64,000 bases of DNA, taken from NCBI GenBank assembly GCA_900163555.1, contig FUHX01000020.1, positions 1-64,000 of the forward strand, given 5' to 3'. Both the position numbers and the translations under genes were made by a program. The stretch is from Actinomycetales bacterium JB111. Lineage in GTDB: Bacteria > Actinomycetota > Actinomycetes > Actinomycetales > Actinomycetaceae. The notes under the pieces were generated by a model. That model saw only the letters and a list, made by a program, of their open reading frames with translations. It made no database searches and had not been told where the DNA came from. Positions 42,965-51,720 of this stretch are shown in pieces. Positions within the stretch are counted from its first letter, which is position 1, and each line of letters starts with the position of its first letter.

Positions 42965-43744
42965 ATGCCGCGCTCGACCCGCACCCTCACACGCCGACGT
43001 CGACGCCTCCTTCCCGCCGCGGTCGCCGGCGTCGCGCTGCTCGCCGGCGCCTCCTGCTCGTCCGGGGGCGACGACGTAACGCTGCCGGTCTTCACGGCCG
43101 CCTCGCTCGCGGACACGTTCGAGCAGCTCGCGGAGACGTTCGAGGCCGAGCACGAGGGCGTGACCGTCGAGATCGTCGCGGCCGGGTCCTCGACCCTCAT
43201 CTCCCAGATCGAGGCGGGCGACGACGCCGCCGTCCTCGCGACCGCGGACGAGGAGTCCATGGCGAACGCGACCGAGGCAGGCCTCGTCGGCGACGCCACC
43301 GGCATCGCGCGCAACCAGCTCGTCCTCGTCACACCCGCCGGCAACCCGGCCGGCGTCACCGGGCTCGACGCGTCGCTCGACGGCGCGAACCTCGTCGTCT
43401 GCGCGCCGCAGGTCCCCTGCGGCCGGGCGTCCCTCGAGCTCGCCGACCTCCTCGGGATCACCATCGACCCGGTCTCCGAGGAGCAGAGCGTGACCGACGT
43501 CCTCGCGAAGGTCACCTCCGGCGAGGCCGGCGTCGGCCTCGTCTACACGACCGACGCCCAGCGCGCGGGCGACGACGTCGAGGTCATCGACGTCCCCGAG
43601 GCCGTCGAGGCCTATGTGGCCCCGCAGATCGCCACGGTCACCGGCAGCGACCAGCAGGACCTCGCGAACGAGTTCATCGAGCTCGTCGCCGGCCAGGTCG
43701 GCCAGGACGCCCTCGCCGAGGCCGGGTTCGCCCCCGCCGAGTAG
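42965..43744 (+). CDS. modA: molybdate ABC transporter substrate-binding lipoprotein ModA
   Basis: ModA captures molybdate outside the membrane. The 259-residue protein has an arginine-rich N-terminus, a hydrophobic core and lipobox LLAGASC with Cys31. The mature protein begins LPVFTAASLADTFEQLAETF, the typical ModA opening, and includes VEIVAAGSSTLISQIEAG and the later GEAGVGLVYTTDAQRA hinge. It begins 37 bp after moaC. Confidence 0.92.
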   Translation: MPRSTRTLTRRRRRLLPAAVAGVALLAGASCSSGGDDVTLPVFTAASLADTFEQLAETFEAEHEGVTVEIVAAGSSTLISQIEAGDDAAVLATADEESMANATEAGLVGDATGIARNQLVLVTPAGNPAGVTGLDASLDGANLVVCAPQVPCGRASLELADLLGITIDPVSEEQSVTDVLAKVTSGEAGVGLVYTTDAQRAGDDVEVIDVPEAVEAYVAPQIATVTGSDQQDLANEFIELVAGQVGQDALAEAGFAPAE

Positions 43745-43754
43745 CGCCACCCCG

Positions 43755-43797
43755 GCCGTGCGCCGGTCCGCCGCCCACCGGCCGACCGGCGCACGGC
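43755..43797 (+). terminator. intra-operon hairpin between modA and modBC
   Basis: A perfect 14-bp stem (GCCGTGCGCCGGTC with its complement) has a 15-base loop. No T-run follows. It probably stabilises the upstream message or partly stops transcription so that more binding protein than membrane complex is made. Confidence 0.65.
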
Positions 43798-43837
43798 GTC
43801 GTCCTGCACCCTGCCCCACCCCCGCGAAGGAGGAGAC

Positions 43838-46006
43838 GTGCGCAGCACGCGCCTGCCCGTCGTCGTCGTGCTCGTCGGCACCCTCGGCGTCCTGCTGCTG
43901 ACGATCGTCATCGGCGCGTTCGCGAGCCGCGTCCCGTGGACGCACCTGCCCGAGCTGCTCGCCGAGCCGTCCTCACGCGCCGCGCTCGGCGTCACCCTCC
44001 GCACGGGGGCCGTCGCCCTCGCCGTCGACCTGGTCCTCGGCATCCCGATGGCCCTGCTGCTGTCGAGATCGTGGCCCGGCGCGCGTGTCGCCCGCGTGAT
44101 CGTCCTCCTCCCGATGGCGATGCCGCCCGTCGTCGCCGGGCTCGTCCTGCTCACGGCCTTCAGCCCGAACGGCGTGCTCGGCCCCTCGCTCCAGGCGGTC
44201 GGGATCGACATCGCGTTCCGGCCGACCGCGGTCGTGCTCGCCCAGGTGCTCGTCTCCCTCCCGTTCGTCGTCCTCACGCTCGAGTCCGCCCTGCGCCTGC
44301 GGGACACCGACGCCGAGCGCGCCGCGGCCACCCTCGGCGCCGGTCCGGGCCAGGTCCTCTGGCGCGTGACGCTCCCCCAGCTCCGGCCCGCGATCCTGCA
44401 GGCCGCGGCACTCGCCGCCGCGCGCATCCTCGGCGAGTTCGGGGCCACGCTCACGTTCGCCGGCTCCCGCGAGGGCACCACGCGCACCCTCCCGCTCGAG
44501 ATCTACCTCCAGCGCGAGGTCGACTCCGACGCCACCCTCGCGCTCGGCATGGCGCTCCTGCTCGTGGCCGCCGTCGTCGTCCTGCCGTTCTCCCTCGCCA
44601 CGGGCTCGGAGAAGTCCACCCGCCCGCAGTCCGACTCCCCCGACGACGACGCGCGCCCGATCCCGCAGCCGGCGCCGGGTGCCGCGTCCGGTACCGCGTC
44701 CGGTGCGGACTCGGGCACCGAGTCCGGGGCCGGCTCTGGCACCGGGTCCGGGGCCGGCTCGGGCGCCGCGGTCGGTGTCGGCTCGGGTGCCGCGCCGGCC
44801 TGCGACCGGGACGAGACCGGCCTGGCGACGCAGGCCGCGTCGGAGGGCGTGGGCGTCGAGGCCGAGGGCGCGATCGCCGCGCGTGGCTGGGAGTCCGCCG
44901 TGCGGATCGACCCCGGCGCGTGCGTCGCGGTCATGGGCCCCAACGGCGCGGGCAAGTCCACGCTCGCCGGCGTGCTCACGGGCGCCGTGCGGCTGGACAG
45001 CGGGCGGGTCGTCGTCGGCGACCGCGTGCTGTCCGGCGAGGGTCGTGACGTCCCCACCCACCGCCGCGGAGTCGTCCTGCTCTCGCAGGCCCCCGCCCTG
45101 TTCTCGCACCTGTCCGTGCTCGACAACGTGGCCTTCGCGCCGTCGGTCGCCGGGGCGAACCGGGCGACCGCCCGGGAGCAGGCCCGCCGCGAGCTCGCCG
45201 CCGTCGGGGCCGGGCACCTCTCAGGCCGCCACCCGAGGCAGATCTCCGGCGGCCAGGCGGCGCGCGTGGCCCTCGCGCGAGCGCTGGCCGCGGATCCCGC
45301 CGTCCTCGTGCTCGACGAGCCGTTCGCCGCTCTCGACGTGCGCGCGCGTTCCGAGCTGCGCGCCGTCCTGCGCGCCGCGCTCGACTCGCGGGGCACCACC
45401 ACGATCCTCATCACCCACGACCTGCTCGACGCCCTCGCCCTCGCGCCCCGCACCGTCCTCGTCGAGGACGGGGTCGCGGCCCCGGCCGCGGACACGCAGG
45501 AGCTCGCGGCCCACCCGCCGAGCGCGTTCGCAGCCGAGATCGCGGGGCTCAACCTGATCTCCGGCATCGCTGAGCCGCGGGGCGACGGCACGGTCACGGT
45601 GTCGGCGGGCGGCATCGAGGTCGTCGGCCTCCCGGCCGACTCCGCAGGCGGTTCACCTGGTGACTCCGCGGGCGGTTCCCCGGCCGGCTCACCCGGCGGG
45701 ACCACCGACGGGACGGCCGGCACGCCCTTCCGGGGCCCCGCGACCGCGGTGTTCGGCCTCGACGCCGTCACGCTGTCCCGGTCCGACCCGCTCGGCTCCG
45801 CGCGCACCTCGCTCGTGGGCGCCGTGCGGTCGATCGCCCCGCACGGTGCGCTCATCGAGGTCCGGCTCGGCCTTGACGGGTCGGGGTCGCTGCGCGCGCT
45901 CGTCACCCCTGGCGCCCTCGCCGACCTCGACATGCAGGTCGGCGACACCCTCGTCGCCAGCGTGAAGGCGACCCAGGTCGCGGTCCAGCCGCGCGCGGGT
46001 GACTAG
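43838..46006 (+). CDS. fused molybdate ABC permease-ATPase (ModB-ModC)
   Basis: One 722-residue chain contains the whole inner-membrane molybdate transporter. Residues 1-250 are a ModB-type permease with about five helices and the EAA loop (TLGAGPGQVLWRVTLP, then GEFGATLTFAG). A Gly/Ser/Ala/Asp-repeat linker (about 270-320) leads to the ABC ATPase: Walker A GPNGAGKST (367-375), signature ISGGQAARVALARAL, Walker B VLVLDEP and switch His in LITHD. After another Gly/Ser-rich stretch the last 85 residues form a MOP/TOBE-like molybdate-binding domain. The GTG start follows AAGGAGG. The stop TAG shares a CTAG with the convergent glucosidase stop. Confidence 0.9.
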   Translation: MRSTRLPVVVVLVGTLGVLLLTIVIGAFASRVPWTHLPELLAEPSSRAALGVTLRTGAVALAVDLVLGIPMALLLSRSWPGARVARVIVLLPMAMPPVVAGLVLLTAFSPNGVLGPSLQAVGIDIAFRPTAVVLAQVLVSLPFVVLTLESALRLRDTDAERAAATLGAGPGQVLWRVTLPQLRPAILQAAALAAARILGEFGATLTFAGSREGTTRTLPLEIYLQREVDSDATLALGMALLLVAAVVVLPFSLATGSEKSTRPQSDSPDDDARPIPQPAPGAASGTASGADSGTESGAGSGTGSGAGSGAAVGVGSGAAPACDRDETGLATQAASEGVGVEAEGAIAARGWESAVRIDPGACVAVMGPNGAGKSTLAGVLTGAVRLDSGRVVVGDRVLSGEGRDVPTHRRGVVLLSQAPALFSHLSVLDNVAFAPSVAGANRATAREQARRELAAVGAGHLSGRHPRQISGGQAARVALARALAADPAVLVLDEPFAALDVRARSELRAVLRAALDSRGTTTILITHDLLDALALAPRTVLVEDGVAAPAADTQELAAHPPSAFAAEIAGLNLISGIAEPRGDGTVTVSAGGIEVVGLPADSAGGSPGDSAGGSPAGSPGGTTDGTAGTPFRGPATAVFGLDAVTLSRSDPLGSARTSLVGAVRSIAPHGALIEVRLGLDGSGSLRALVTPGALADLDMQVGDTLVASVKATQVAVQPRAGD
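44676..44805 (+). repeat. Gly/Ser-rich linker repeats in modBC
   Basis: Degenerate 12- to 24-bp units of the form (T/G)CSGGxxCCGGSKCCGG encode the SGTxSGAxSG linker between permease and ATPase. It is a low-complexity, probably rapidly evolving, stretch. Confidence 0.6.
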
Positions 46007-47886
46007 GACCCGGACTCGCCCGACCCGGGCTCGCCCGACCCGGTCTCCCCCGCCCGTGTCTCCCCCGCCCGGCGCGACGCGTGCGCGGTGCCGAGTGCGC
46101 CGTCGAGCGCGTCGGCCGCGCGCACGAGGCCGAGGTGGCTGAACGCCTGCGGGAAGTTCCCGGCGAGCCGACCCGCCACCGGGTCGTACTCCTCGGCCAG
46201 GAGCCCGAGGTCGGTGCTGACGGCGAGCAGGCGTTTCATGAGGGCGCGGGCGTCGTCGGTCCGCCCGCTGCGCGCGTACTGCTCGACCAGCCAGAACGAG
46301 CAGATGAGGAACGGGTACTCGTCGCCGCTGATGCCGTCCTCGACCGATCCGGTCCGGTAGCGGCGCACGAAGCCGTGCCCGTCGATGAGCTCGGCCTCGA
46401 TGCGGGCGACCGTGGCGAGCATGCGGGGGTCGTCGTAGTCGATGAAGCCCACGTGCGGCAGCTGGAGCAGGGAGGCATCGACCTCGGTCGTCGAGTAGCT
46501 CTGCGTGAAGCTGCCCGCCTCCTCGTTCCAGCCGCGCGTGAGCACCTCGTCCCGGAGCTGGTCCCGCACGCGCCGCCACGTCTCGACGTCACCCGGCAGG
46601 CCGCCCGTCTCGACGGCGCGCACGGCCCGGTCGAAGGCGGCCCACATCATGACGCGGCCGTGCGTGAAGAACGCCGGGTCCCCGCGCATCTCCCAGATCC
46701 CGCGGTCGGGCTCGTCGAGGTGCCGCATCGCGAAGTCGAGCATCTCCTGCTGCAGGTCCCAGGAGAACTCGGTCTCCTCGAGCCCGGCCTCGCGCGCGAG
46801 GGCCAGCGCGCACATCACCTCCCCGACGACGTCCGCCTGGTACTGCCCCGCCGCCCCGTTCCCGATGCGGACCGGCGTGGACCCCTCGTAGCCGACCAGG
46901 TGCGGCAGCTCGAACTCGGGCAGGTGGCGGGAGCCGTCGAGCGCGTACATGATCCGCAGGTCCTGCGGGTCGCCCGCCACCGCGCGCAGGAGCCACTGGC
47001 GCCAGTGGTGCGCGCCCGCGACGAAGCCGTGCATGAGGAGCGCCTCGATCGTCAGCGCCGAGTCGCGCAGCCACACGTACCGGTAGTCCCAGTTGCGCTC
47101 GCCGCCGAAGTCCTCGGGCAGGGACGTGGTCGGCGCGGCCACGATCCCGCCGGTCAGGCGTTCCGTCAGCGCCCGCAGCACGAGGAGCGAGCGGCGCACG
47201 GCGCCCGCGTATGGGCCGGTCGCGTCGATGCCCGAGGCCCACTCGCGCCAGAACCGGATCGTGGCGACCGGGGTGAGCTGGTCGGGCCGCGGCTGCGAGT
47301 CGTCCACGTACGACGGCGACCAGGTGAGCGACCAGGTGAGCTCGTCGCCGGCGGACAGCGCGAACTCGCCGCGGCACGCCTCCTTCGTCACCGACAGCAT
47401 CGGGCCGCGCAGCACGAGCGAGTCCGGTCCCGCCACCGCGTGGATCTCAGGGGCCCGCGGGCCGTCGTCGTCGCGGGCGACGGTGCGGACCCACGGGGTC
47501 GCGGATCCGAAGTCGAACCGCAGCCGGAGATCGTGCGCGACCGCGACCTCGCCGCTCGTGCACCTGACGGAGCGCACGAGGTCAGCCGTCCGGGTCTCCG
47601 GCTCTCTCCCGATCGGCAGGTAGTCCGTGACGGTGAGCGTCCCCGTCGGCGTCTCCCAGTCGGTCTCGAGGACGAACGTGTCCTCGATGTAGCGCCGGGC
47701 CACGACCACGCCGTCGGGCGGGGCGAGAAGCCACCTGCCGTCGTCGGGGGTCCCGAGGATCGCCGCCAGGCAGGCGCGGGAGTCGAAGCGCGGGAAGCAG
47801 AGCCAGTCCACGCTCCCCTCGCGTGAGACCAGGGCCGCGGTGTGCTGGTCGGACAACAGGGCGTAATCCTCGAGCGGTGTGCTCAC
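46003..47886 (-). CDS. glycoside hydrolase family 15 protein (glucoamylase/trehalase-like)
   Basis: This 627-residue cytosolic protein has an N-terminal beta-sandwich followed by an (alpha/alpha)6 barrel of the GH15 type. Typical segments are YALLSDQHTAALVSREGSVDWLCFPRF at the start, ERNWDYRYVWLRDSALTIEAL with the general acid region, and GLLAEEYDPVAGRLAGNFPQAFSHLGL near the end, which holds the catalytic base Glu. Close relatives include actinobacterial trehalases and glucan glucohydrolases, so trehalose or short alpha-glucans are likely substrates. The GTG at 47886 gives MSTPLEDYALL; the open frame extends 77 codons further without support. Confidence 0.9.
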   Translation of the reverse strand: MSTPLEDYALLSDQHTAALVSREGSVDWLCFPRFDSRACLAAILGTPDDGRWLLAPPDGVVVARRYIEDTFVLETDWETPTGTLTVTDYLPIGREPETRTADLVRSVRCTSGEVAVAHDLRLRFDFGSATPWVRTVARDDDGPRAPEIHAVAGPDSLVLRGPMLSVTKEACRGEFALSAGDELTWSLTWSPSYVDDSQPRPDQLTPVATIRFWREWASGIDATGPYAGAVRRSLLVLRALTERLTGGIVAAPTTSLPEDFGGERNWDYRYVWLRDSALTIEALLMHGFVAGAHHWRQWLLRAVAGDPQDLRIMYALDGSRHLPEFELPHLVGYEGSTPVRIGNGAAGQYQADVVGEVMCALALAREAGLEETEFSWDLQQEMLDFAMRHLDEPDRGIWEMRGDPAFFTHGRVMMWAAFDRAVRAVETGGLPGDVETWRRVRDQLRDEVLTRGWNEEAGSFTQSYSTTEVDASLLQLPHVGFIDYDDPRMLATVARIEAELIDGHGFVRRYRTGSVEDGISGDEYPFLICSFWLVEQYARSGRTDDARALMKRLLAVSTDLGLLAEEYDPVAGRLAGNFPQAFSHLGLVRAADALDGALGTAHASRRAGETRAGETGSGEPGSGESGS

Positions 47887-48005
47887 GCGGTCTCGGCCTC
47901 TCGTGTCGGGACGGCCCGCGCGGCGGGCCGGATGCCCGATCAGGCTAACCCCCGACGTCGGAGGATCGGCCGGGCGTCGGGCCTCTCCACGGTCCCGGTG
48001 CGGGG

Positions 48006-48842
48006 TCAGCGTCCCTCGGTCCGCACGTCGGACACTGTCTCGAGCAACAGCGCGCCGAACGAGGCGACTGTGTCGTCGTCGAGCCGAAAGACGGGAGCGC
48101 AGATGTTGATCGCGCACAGCGGGCCTTGCTGGGTCGGCGACGGGATGGCGATGCCCACGCCACCGATGTCCGGGCGGTGCCCGCCCCGGTTGACCGCGTA
48201 CCCCCTCTCACGGATGCGGGCCAGCTCGGCGCCGAGAGCGCGCGGGTCCGTGATGGTGTTCGGCGTCTTCAGCGCGAGCGGTTCGATGAGGAACCACCGC
48301 AGGACCTCCTCCGGCAGGAGGGCGAGCTGGCTGAGCCCCGCCGAGACGGCGTGGGCCGGGGAACGGGCGCCGATGACGGCGACGGACCGGACGGGCTTCG
48401 CCGAGACGATCTGCTCGAGGTAGACGACGTGCCGCCCGTCGAGCTGCGTGAGCTGGATGGTCTCGCCCGTCGCCTCGGCGAGCCGCTCCATCACCGGGAA
48501 GAAGGACGCGACCGACAGCTGCGGGTCACGGGTGCGGGCGGCCACCCCCCGGACAGCGGGCCCGAGCCGGTAGCTGCGGTCCGCGCTCTGCACGAGCCAG
48601 TCGCGCGCGACGAGGGCCCGCGCGAGCCGGAAGGCCGTCGGCTTCGAGACGTCCAGCTCGTGCGCCAGCTCGGTGGCGGTGAGCCGGCCGCGCGCGGCCA
48701 CCAGCTCGATCGTCGCGATCGTCCGATCGACCCCGCTCAGCGCGCCGTTGGTCGACCCGTCCGGCGTCGCTGTTCCTCTCGTCGTCGCCCCGCTCGTCTT
48801 CTCCGCCCCACTCGCCGTCGTCTCGCCCTTCACCTGAACCAT
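48006..48842 (-). CDS. IclR family transcriptional regulator
   Basis: This 278-residue regulator has an N-terminal winged helix (about 38-95: VDRTIATIELVAARGRLTATELAHEL, then SKPTAFRLARALVARDWL) and an effector-binding IclR domain (about 105-275) with GVGIAIPSPTQ and the CAINICAP region. The first 36 residues are Thr/Ser/Gly-rich and probably disordered. It is divergent from the monooxygenase operon, with operator-like repeats in the gap, so it probably controls that operon and itself. GGGAGG precedes the ATG. Confidence 0.92.
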   Translation of the reverse strand: MVQVKGETTASGAEKTSGATTRGTATPDGSTNGALSGVDRTIATIELVAARGRLTATELAHELDVSKPTAFRLARALVARDWLVQSADRSYRLGPAVRGVAARTRDPQLSVASFFPVMERLAEATGETIQLTQLDGRHVVYLEQIVSAKPVRSVAVIGARSPAHAVSAGLSQLALLPEEVLRWFLIEPLALKTPNTITDPRALGAELARIRERGYAVNRGGHRPDIGGVGIAIPSPTQQGPLCAINICAPVFRLDDDTVASFGALLLETVSDVRTEGR

Positions 48843-48866
48843 GTCGCCTCCCCACTCATCGACAGA

Positions 48867-48903
48867 TTACGCTGAGCGTAACCGCTCTTTCTTCTCAGCG
48901 TAA
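48867..48903. promoter_or_regulatory. IclR-type operator repeats
   Basis: TTACGCT-G-AGCGTAA (48867-48881) is a perfect 7-1-7 palindrome, and a further AGCGTAA half-site lies at 48897-48903, 22 bp (two helical turns) from the matching half. This fits the tandem binding sites used by IclR regulators of aromatic catabolism. Confidence 0.65.
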
Positions 48904-48974
48904 CTCCTCCTAGCGTTCGTGACGGTCGGGTTGCCAGAGCTCCCCGACGGCGACGACACGAAGGAGTGACGCGG

Positions 48975-49772
48975 ATGCGGCCATCGGAGGTCTCCCTGCC
49001 CGGGACCACTGTGTTCGGGACCACTGTGTTCCTGCACAGCCTCGGGCTGGACGGTGGGATGTGGCACGAGGTCCGGGACTGTCTTCCCGGTTCGGACATC
49101 AGGACACCCACGTCGCTGGGTCATCGGGGACGCGCCCACGAGGGCGCGATCACGCTCGATCGCTGGACGGACGACCTGACGGCCTTCATCGACCGTGAGT
49201 GCGTCGGTCCGGTGAACCTCGTCGGGCTCTCCCTCGGCGGTATCCAGGCGATCCACTTCGCAGCCCGCCACCCGGGGCGCGTCCGTGCCCTTGTGGTCGC
49301 GGACTCGTTCGCCTACCTGCCCGACGACGTCGCACGCGCCCGCATCGACGGTATGCGGGACCGCGTCGGAGAGCTGGGGATGGCCGGCCACGCACGCGCC
49401 TACCTCGACGAGACCCTCACCGCGCCGGTGGCGCCCGTCCGTGTCGACGAGCTCGCGCGCTCGATCGGCGGACTCGACGCGGAGGTCTATCTCGACGTCG
49501 TCCGCGCCTGCTTCACGGCCGACGTGCGGGCGGACCTCGCAGACGTCGCCTCCCCCACGCTCGTCCTCATCGGCGAACGCGACGAGAAGACACCGATGCC
49601 CGCCGCACGGGCGATCGCCGACGGCATTCCGGGAGCGCAGCTGCGCTCCATCCCGGGCGCGGGACATCTCGCGTCCATCGACAACCCCCGCCCATTCGCC
49701 GACGCCCTCACCGCCTTCCTGACGGACGAGACGGTCGGCTCCCCCGCACGAACGGAGACGAGCGCATCGTGA
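48975..49772 (+). CDS. alpha/beta hydrolase (3-oxoadipate enol-lactonase-like)
   Basis: This 265-residue hydrolase has nucleophile Ser in VGLSLGGIQ, acid Asp in IGERDEKTP and His in PGAGHLASI, a full triad. The HSLGLDGGMWHEV start and SLGHRGRA segment recall PcaD-type enol-lactonases. The ATG at 48975 is spaced eight bases from AAGGAG; an in-frame GTG at 48966 overlaps that site and is less likely. Codons 10-19 contain an exact 15-bp tandem duplication (49001-49015 and 49016-49030), giving GTTVFGTTVF. It is the first gene of the IclR-controlled operon and overlaps the monooxygenase gene by four bases. Confidence 0.85.
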   Translation: MRPSEVSLPGTTVFGTTVFLHSLGLDGGMWHEVRDCLPGSDIRTPTSLGHRGRAHEGAITLDRWTDDLTAFIDRECVGPVNLVGLSLGGIQAIHFAARHPGRVRALVVADSFAYLPDDVARARIDGMRDRVGELGMAGHARAYLDETLTAPVAPVRVDELARSIGGLDAEVYLDVVRACFTADVRADLADVASPTLVLIGERDEKTPMPAARAIADGIPGAQLRSIPGAGHLASIDNPRPFADALTAFLTDETVGSPARTETSAS

Positions 49773-51718
49773 CGACCGAGACACCCCCGCGGGTCGACGA
49801 CCCACATGACCCGGCGACAACCGCGGCTCGACTGCACGAGCTGGTCGCGGACGCCGAGCTCGCCCCGCTGCTCGCCGCGCTCGCCTACGAGCTCGGCGAC
49901 CCCTGGTTCCTGCGCGAGGAGGTGCGCCCGCCGCTCACACCCGCCCAGGCGGAGGTGTTCCCCCAAGGGGGGATGGACGAGACGACGCAGCGCCTGGCGC
50001 GCGAGTCCGCGGTCGCCGGCCTCGAGCGACTGCTCGCGGGCGAGCGTGGCGCGGGCAACCTCGAGATCCGCCAGGTGGTCGACTACCTCACCGGCAGCGC
50101 CGGCGACGAGTACCTCGCGCTCGTCGACCGAGAGCTCGGCATCGCGGGCGATGCCACCGCACCCGACTGGGCCATCGACGAGGTCGCGCCCGGCACCACC
50201 TACTCGGTGGTGGTGATCGGGGCGGGCATGACCGGCATCGCCATGTCGTACCGACTGCACCAGGCCGGCATCGAACACGTGGTCCTCGAGGAGCAGTCGG
50301 ACGTCGGCGGCACCTGGCGCGGCAACCGCTACCCGGGTGTCCGCCTGGACACGAACAACTTCGCCTACTCGTACTCGTTCCTCCAGAAGTCGGACTGGCC
50401 GAACCAATTCTCGGAAGGGCACGACATCTGGGACTACTTCTCCACGGCGGCGGACGAGCTCGGCGTTCGTGAGCGCGTCCGGACCGACACGCGTGTCGAA
50501 CGCCTCGAGCTCGACGAGTCCACATCGACGTGGACCATCCACTCGCGGCACTCCGACGGCTCGACGGACACTCTGACCGCGGATGCGGTCATCACTGCCG
50601 TCGGTCAGCTCAACCGGCCGAAGCTCCCGGACGTGCCGGGCATCGAGGACTTCGCCGGCACGTGGTGCCACACGGCCGAATGGACCGAGGACGTCCGGGT
50701 GTCGGGCGAGCGGGTGGCCCTCGTGGGATCCGGCGCCTCGGCGTACCAGGTCGTGCCCGCCATCGTCGACGACGTCTCCGAGCTCGTCCTCTTCCAGCGG
50801 ACCCCGCCGTGGATGCTCCCGACCCCCGCGTACCACGACCCGATCAAGCCCGGCATGGCCGAGCTCCTGGCGATGGTGCCCGGGTACTCGCGCTGGTTCC
50901 GGTTCTGGCAGTCCTGGCTCGCGACCGAGGGGCGCCTGCCGCTCGTCACCGTGGATCCCTCGTGGGACCGGGCGGCGAACGAGAACACCGTCTCGGCCGC
51001 CAATCTCGAGCTCCGACGTCAGCTCGTCGACCGGCTCGAGATGCAGTACGCGGACCGCCCTGACCTCCTGCCGACCGTCACACCCAGCTACCCGCCCGGC
51101 GGCAAGCGCATGCTCCGCGACAACGGCGTCTGGGCACGGGCGCTGAAGTCGCCCCACGCGTCCGTCGTCAACACCCCGATCGAGCGGATCGTCCCTGAGG
51201 GGATCAGGACGACCGACGGCGTCGTGCACGAGGTCGACGTCATCGTCTACGCGACCGGGTTCCAGGCGGCCGGCTTCCTGGAGCCGATGGAGGTCGTCGG
51301 CAGGGACGGTCGCACGCTCCGCGACTTCTGGCACGGGGACGCCGCCGCCTACAAGGGCACGAGCGTCCCGGGATTCCCGGGACTGCACATCCTCTTCGGG
51401 CCGAACACCAACCTCGTCGTCACGGGCTCAGCGATCTTCATGAGCGAGTGCTCGATCGAGTACGTCATGGAGTGTTTGCGGACGAGCCTCCTCGCCGGCG
51501 CCCCGATCGAGGTCACGACCGAGGCATACGAGCGGTACCGCGACTGGGTGGACGCCGAGAACTCGTTGCGGGCCTGGGGCACCGACGGCGTGACGTCCTG
51601 GTACAAGAACGCCTTCGGTCGCGTGTCGCAGAACTGGCCCTTCCCGCTCCTCACCTACTTCGACATCACCCGCCGGGTCGACATCGACGACCACCTCCCC
51701 ACCGCGCAAGGAGACTGA
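49769..51718 (+). CDS. Baeyer-Villiger monooxygenase (4-hydroxyacetophenone monooxygenase-like)
   Basis: This 649-residue flavoprotein inserts oxygen next to a ketone using FAD and NADPH. The first Rossmann motif is GAGMTG (151-156), the Baeyer-Villiger fingerprint is FAGTWCHTAEW (295-305, FxGxxxHxxxW) and the second nucleotide motif is GSGASA. A helical N-terminal extension of about 140 residues (LHELVADAELAPLLAALAYE) is characteristic of the HapE-like subgroup that attacks aryl ketones. With the flanking hydrolases it forms a ketone-to-ester-to-alcohol-plus-acid route. The GTG start overlaps the preceding stop (GTGA). Confidence 0.92.
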   Translation: MTTETPPRVDDPHDPATTAARLHELVADAELAPLLAALAYELGDPWFLREEVRPPLTPAQAEVFPQGGMDETTQRLARESAVAGLERLLAGERGAGNLEIRQVVDYLTGSAGDEYLALVDRELGIAGDATAPDWAIDEVAPGTTYSVVVIGAGMTGIAMSYRLHQAGIEHVVLEEQSDVGGTWRGNRYPGVRLDTNNFAYSYSFLQKSDWPNQFSEGHDIWDYFSTAADELGVRERVRTDTRVERLELDESTSTWTIHSRHSDGSTDTLTADAVITAVGQLNRPKLPDVPGIEDFAGTWCHTAEWTEDVRVSGERVALVGSGASAYQVVPAIVDDVSELVLFQRTPPWMLPTPAYHDPIKPGMAELLAMVPGYSRWFRFWQSWLATEGRLPLVTVDPSWDRAANENTVSAANLELRRQLVDRLEMQYADRPDLLPTVTPSYPPGGKRMLRDNGVWARALKSPHASVVNTPIERIVPEGIRTTDGVVHEVDVIVYATGFQAAGFLEPMEVVGRDGRTLRDFWHGDAAAYKGTSVPGFPGLHILFGPNTNLVVTGSAIFMSECSIEYVMECLRTSLLAGAPIEVTTEAYERYRDWVDAENSLRAWGTDGVTSWYKNAFGRVSQNWPFPLLTYFDITRRVDIDDHLPTAQGD

Positions 51719-51720
51719 CC

